34,663 nucleotides of DNA from Myxococcales bacterium (GTDB lineage: Bacteria > Myxococcota_A > Polyangia > Polyangiales > Ga0077539), in assembly GCA_013298625.1 (NCBI GenBank), contig JAAFIF010000100.1, positions 1 to 34,663 on the forward strand. The letters are read 5' to 3'. Shown piece after piece: positions 31,555 to 34,663 of this stretch. The notes beneath the pieces are model-generated. The model did not search any database, was not told the DNA's origin, and saw only the letters and a list, made by a program, of their open reading frames with translations. Both the position numbers and the translations under genes were made by a program. Numbering within the stretch: the stretch's first letter is position 1; the number at the start of each line of letters is the position of its first letter.

Positions 31555-32303
31555 GCGCCTTTCGCACCCTCTTGCGCAAAGAAGCGCTGCAGCTGTTTCG
31601 CTCGCGAAGCGCCCTCGCGACGGCGACCCTGCTGCCCGCGCTCTTGCTGCTCTTCGCGCCGCTCGCGCAAATGGCCACGCTCATGGACGTCGAGCAGAAG
31701 GGCTGGGTCAGCGTCCTGCCTGCCGGGTTTCGCGCGCCCCGCGGGCTCGAGGGCGTCGAGCGCGACGCATCGGTGATCGTCCGCTTCATGATGGCCTCGC
31801 TCGTCGCGATGGGAGGGCTGGTCGTCCCCGCCGTCGCCGCTTCGTACACGATGGTGTCCGAGCGCGAGTCCCGCACGCTCGAGCTGCTCGCGGCGCTGCC
31901 CGTGCGCGTGCGCGACGTGCTGACCGCCAAGCTCGCGGTGATCTTCGGGTTCTCGACCACGGTCACGAGCGTGATGCTCGCGCTCGACGTCGCCGTGCTC
32001 TGGCGCATCGAGGCTGCTTCTGTGGGCTTCGGGCTCGCGCTGTTTCCGCTGCTGCTCGCGGCGCTGCTCTACTCGACGGCGAGCGCGCTGTTGATCTCGC
32101 TGCTCGCCAGAGACTTTCGCACCGCCAATCAGCTCGGCGGCGCGCTGCTCGGCCCGACCACGGTCATCGCAGTGTTCGTCCTCGCCTTCGGCCCGCCCGG
32201 CGCCCCGTCGGTGCTCGCGCTGTCGGCGATCTTTCTCGCCGCCGCGGTGGGGGCGTTGTACTTCGCCCTCCGCGTCGTCACGTTCGAGCGCTTGCTGCGT
32301 TGA
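31551..32303 (+). CDS. ABC-2-type transporter permease
   Basis: The 250-residue protein starts with the GTG overlapping the ATPase stop: VSAFRTLLRKEALQLFRSRSALATATLLPALLLLFAP, typical of ABC-2 permeases, with the first membrane segment after a short amphipathic helix. About six membrane segments follow (among them FMMASLVAMGGLVVPAVAA, LAVIFGFSTTVTSVMLALDVAVLW, LALFPLLLAALLYSTASALLISLLA, TTVIAVFVLAFG and SVLALSAIFLAAAVGALYFAL). The motif ERESRTLELLAALPVRVRDVLTAKL before the third segment is the common coupling element (R-GTLE-L-xx-P). With the ATPase it forms a homodimeric-type exporter. Confidence 0.92.
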   Translation: MSAFRTLLRKEALQLFRSRSALATATLLPALLLLFAPLAQMATLMDVEQKGWVSVLPAGFRAPRGLEGVERDASVIVRFMMASLVAMGGLVVPAVAASYTMVSERESRTLELLAALPVRVRDVLTAKLAVIFGFSTTVTSVMLALDVAVLWRIEAASVGFGLALFPLLLAALLYSTASALLISLLARDFRTANQLGGALLGPTTVIAVFVLAFGPPGAPSVLALSAIFLAAAVGALYFALRVVTFERLLR

Positions 32304-32357
32304 CAGACTATGTCACGCAACCACGGTCGCGAATTCGAGAGAACGCGCGCCGGTGCT

Positions 32358-34274
32358 ATGAACGACTTCGCAAGTGACATGACGGCGATGCAACCGGACC
32401 TCGAACGAGTGCTCAACGAACGCTTCGGCCTGAGCGGGTTTCGCCCGTGGCAGCGCGAGGCGATCGAGGCCATCTTGCCCGCGGGCTCGCGGGTGCTCGT
32501 CGTCGCGCCGACGGGCGGGGGCAAGTCGCTGACGTATCAGTTTCCCGCGACCATTTTGCCCGGCGTGTGCGTGGTGATCTCGCCGCTCGTCGCGCTGATG
32601 GAGGACCAGGTCCGCGGCCTTCAAGCGCGCGGCATCGCGGCGACCTACCTCGCGAGCACGCTCACCGCGAGCGTGCGTCACGAGCGCGAGGCGGGCCTTC
32701 GCGCGGGCAACTACAAGCTCGTGTACGTCTCGCCCGAGCGCCTCGCCTTCGACGGCGCCCTCGAGCAGCTCGCGCGCCTGCGCCCCTCGCTCGTCGCCAT
32801 CGACGAAGCGCACTGCATCTCTCAGTGGGGCCATGATTTTCGCCCAGACTACGCGCGGCTCGGAGAGATCCTCGAGCGGCTGCGCCCCCCGCGCGTGCTC
32901 GCGTGCACGGCGACCGCGACGCCGCAGGTGCGCCGGGACATCCGCGAGAGCCTGCGCTTCGCCCCCGACCGAGCGACCGAGATCCTCCGCGGCTTCGCGC
33001 GGCCCAACCTTCACTTGTCCGCGCGCTCGGTCGACGGTCCCACCGAAGCGCAGAAGATCCTCGAAGAAGAGCTGCGCGCGCGGCTCGGCAGCGTCTCGCG
33101 GCCCAAGGGCGCGGCGATCGTCTACGCCGCCACACGAAATCAAAGCGAGAAGATCGCCACCAAGCTCGCCAACGTCGGCTACAACGCGACCGCCTACCAC
33201 GCCGGGCTCGACGCCGGCACGCGCACCAAGGTCTCGCAGCGCTTCGCCGCGCGCGACGTGGACGTGGTCGTCGCGACCAACGCGTTCGGGATGGGCATCG
33301 ACCGCCCCGACATCCGCGCGGTGGTGCACGCGCAGCCGCCCGCGAGCATCGAGGCGTACTACCAAGAGGTCGGTCGCGCGGGCCGCGACGGCGCCGAGGC
33401 GCACGGGCTGCTCTTGTGCTCGGGCGTGGACATCGCGCTGAGGCGCAGGTTGGTCGAGAGCGCGAGCGACGGATCGCGCGCGGACGAGGCGACGATCCAG
33501 CGCAACTGGCGGCTGTTTCGGGACCTGCTGCGCTACCTCGACGCGGGCACGTGCCGACACGACTTCGTGCTGCGCTACTTCGGCGACGAGCGCGAGATCC
33601 TCGGCGGCTGCGGGCACTGCGACGTGTGCGCGACGCTCGACGAGCCCGTGGACACGAGCGAGCGCGCCGAGGTGACCGAGGTCGTGCGCATGGCGCTCTC
33701 TGCAGTCGCCCGCGCCAAGGGCCGCGCAGGAATGATCGCCGTGGCCGAGATGCTGCGCGGGGTCAACAACGCCAAGACCGAGCGCTTCGGGTTTACGCGG
33801 CTGACGACGTTCGGGTTGATGAAGGACCGGTCGCAGGACTGGATCATGGCGCTGTTGCGCGGGACGCTCGCGGCGGGCTGGATCGATTTGAGCACCGGCG
33901 ACTACCCCATGCCGCACGTGACGCGAGCCGGCTGGGAGGTGATGCGGTCCAACGAGCCGGTGCGCTTTCGGCTGCCGCGCGTGCGGATCAAAGCGGCCAA
34001 GGGCGCGCGCGGGCGAGGCGCGGCGATCGACGCGAGCGCGCCGCAGTGGAGCCTGTCGGACAAGGCGCTCTTCGAGCGGCTGCGCGAGTGGCGCGCGCAA
34101 GCGGCGAAGGAGCGCGGCGACCCGCCGTACGTGATCGCCCTCGACAAGACGCTGCACGAAATCGTGCGCAAGAAGCCGAAGCGCCTCGACGCGCTTCCGG
34201 GCATCTTCGGCCTGGGCCCCGCGCGCATCGAGCTGTACGGCGCGAAGATCGTGGCCCTGGTGAGCGCGCCGTAG
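32358..34274 (+). CDS. recQ: RecQ-family ATP-dependent DNA helicase
   Basis: A 638-residue helicase with FGLSGFRPWQREAI (motif 0), Walker A APTGGGKS (Lys56), SPLVALMEDQV (Ia), DEAHCISQWGHDFRPDY (motif II plus the RecQ aromatic loop), CTATAT (III), VYAATR (IV), ATNAFGMGIDRPDIR (V) and YYQEVGRAGRDG (VI). A zinc-binding cluster follows (CRHDFVLRYF, then GGCGHCDVC), then RQC-like winged helix and a C-terminal HRDC-like domain (LFERLREWRAQAAKERGDPPYVIALDKTL). RecQ unwinds DNA 3'-5' in recombination repair. Start uncertain: ATG 32310 adds 16 residues with A/T-ending codons unlike the gene, so I favour 32358; 32379 is possible. Its 5' end lies 54 bp after the permease. Confidence 0.93.
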   Translation: MNDFASDMTAMQPDLERVLNERFGLSGFRPWQREAIEAILPAGSRVLVVAPTGGGKSLTYQFPATILPGVCVVISPLVALMEDQVRGLQARGIAATYLASTLTASVRHEREAGLRAGNYKLVYVSPERLAFDGALEQLARLRPSLVAIDEAHCISQWGHDFRPDYARLGEILERLRPPRVLACTATATPQVRRDIRESLRFAPDRATEILRGFARPNLHLSARSVDGPTEAQKILEEELRARLGSVSRPKGAAIVYAATRNQSEKIATKLANVGYNATAYHAGLDAGTRTKVSQRFAARDVDVVVATNAFGMGIDRPDIRAVVHAQPPASIEAYYQEVGRAGRDGAEAHGLLLCSGVDIALRRRLVESASDGSRADEATIQRNWRLFRDLLRYLDAGTCRHDFVLRYFGDEREILGGCGHCDVCATLDEPVDTSERAEVTEVVRMALSAVARAKGRAGMIAVAEMLRGVNNAKTERFGFTRLTTFGLMKDRSQDWIMALLRGTLAAGWIDLSTGDYPMPHVTRAGWEVMRSNEPVRFRLPRVRIKAAKGARGRGAAIDASAPQWSLSDKALFERLREWRAQAAKERGDPPYVIALDKTLHEIVRKKPKRLDALPGIFGLGPARIELYGAKIVALVSAP

Positions 34275-34300
34275 CGCCAACGGGCGAACGCGGCGCGCGA

Positions 34301-34501
34301 CGGGCGAAGAGCGAAGAGCGTACGACCCGGTGACGAAGCGGTCTTCTCCACGACAGGTCGTCGACGGGCGAAGAGCGACGGGTGAAGAAGCCCCCCGTGA
34401 ACACCCTCTTCGCGCCACGGCGGGTTGGCAACGGGCGAAGGCGAAGAGCGTATGACCCAGTGAAGAAGCGGTCTTCTCCACGGCGGGTTGGCAAACCCGC
34501 C
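34301..34501. repeat. Cluster of intergenic direct repeats and a hairpin
   Basis: Two ~40 bp copies (34311-34350 and 34441-34480, exactly 130 bp apart, three mismatches) share GCGAAGAGCGTA and AAGCGGTCTTCTCCA. A shorter related piece (GTGAAGAAGC) is at 34382. CGGCGGGTTGGCAA occurs twice (near 34418 and 34481), the second forming a GGCGGGTT-GGCA-AACCCGCC hairpin (34482-34501). CGGGCGAAG recurs several times. I see no convincing gene within the cluster. It may be a dispersed intergenic family or a remnant array; a recQ terminator without T-tract is also possible. Confidence 0.7.
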
Positions 34502-34663
34502 GCAAGCGACGCTCGAAGCCTCGCGTCGAAAGGTCTCGCTGAGCGCGACCACGCTCAGCGTGTGCAGCGGTGGGGCGTACGACGCGATGGACCGAGCGCG
34601 ACCGAGCGCGGCAAAGAGAGCGACGTTGCCCGAGTGACCGGTGCCGACCGCCCCTCCTTCTGC
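34502..34663 (-). other. Possible 3' end of a gene entering from the right edge
   Basis: On the - strand the frame is open from the window edge, beginning AEGGAVGTGHSGNVALFAALGRARS, with mostly G/C third positions and globular-looking composition for about 50 codons. It then runs into the repeat cluster, where the reading becomes Pro/Trp/Arg-rich. Either a truncated gene ends in repeats or the opening is chance. I cannot decide without the flanking sequence. Confidence 0.2.

Noticed and set aside
32300..32305. Consensus TTGACA just before recQ
   Set aside because: No acceptable -10 hexamer 16-18 bp downstream; it also overlaps the permease stop.
34301..34501. CRISPR-like array
   Set aside because: Copies are few, imperfect and unevenly spaced, with no cas gene.
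32313..34505. 730-codon open frame on the - strand opposite recQ
   Set aside because: Arg/His/Ala-rich composition without any motif, opposite an unambiguous RecQ.

Overview
The window is very GC-rich and gene-dense. Stop-start overlaps are common, and it carries several Hanks-type Ser/Thr kinases with a single membrane segment, Asp/Ala-rich lipoproteins with DTGV linkers, and NarL-type two-component systems. This mix suggests a large-genome myxobacterium, probably Polyangia and perhaps near Sandaracinaceae. The taxonomic placement is inference from gene style; no marker gene is present.

Layout. (1) 1-6.3 kb: the end of a kelch-like protein; an NTPase/TPR regulator with its DNA-binding domain at the C-terminus; a secreted S33-type peptidase lipoprotein; and a LysR regulator divergent from a zinc-free quinone-oxidoreductase-like enzyme, with a clear dyad operator between the last two. 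(2) 6.3-8.4 kb: three copies of a ~42-45 bp repeat, two of them forming a long hairpin; an unrecognised gene; tRNA-Leu(CAG) with its promoter; and a 62-residue protein with a strong ribosome-binding site. (3) 8.4-10.75 kb: an orphan MCE/MlaD protein, a DUF1993 protein and a metaxin/FAXC-like GST.

(4) 10.85-24.05 kb is the most interesting part: two paralogous signalling cassettes in tandem. Each has a type A kinase and a type B kinase on the + strand, meeting tail to tail a response regulator/histidine kinase pair on the - strand. In the first cassette the order is A1, B1, RR1, HK1. In the second it is A2, a PEGA/TPR-like membrane protein, a lipoprotein, B2, RR2, HK2. The two extra genes sit between the kinases of the second copy. 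Two perfect palindromes lie in the divergent HK1/A2 promoter region and are candidate sites for the NarL-type regulators.

(5) 24.1-29.9 kb: a multi-pass membrane protein and a DUF938 methyltransferase on the + strand, then a - strand operon with a lipoprotein-anchored group I truncated haemoglobin, two membrane proteins and a DUF2071 protein, then an FKBP-YaeQ pair. (6) 29.97-34.3 kb: a Cys-rich lipoprotein with an 11-residue repeat tail, overlapping an ABC ATPase that overlaps its permease, followed by a RecQ helicase. (7) The last ~390 bp carry a cluster of short intergenic repeats.

No transposase, phage gene, CRISPR array or rRNA was seen. Functions are assigned from motifs read by eye; no database search was possible.
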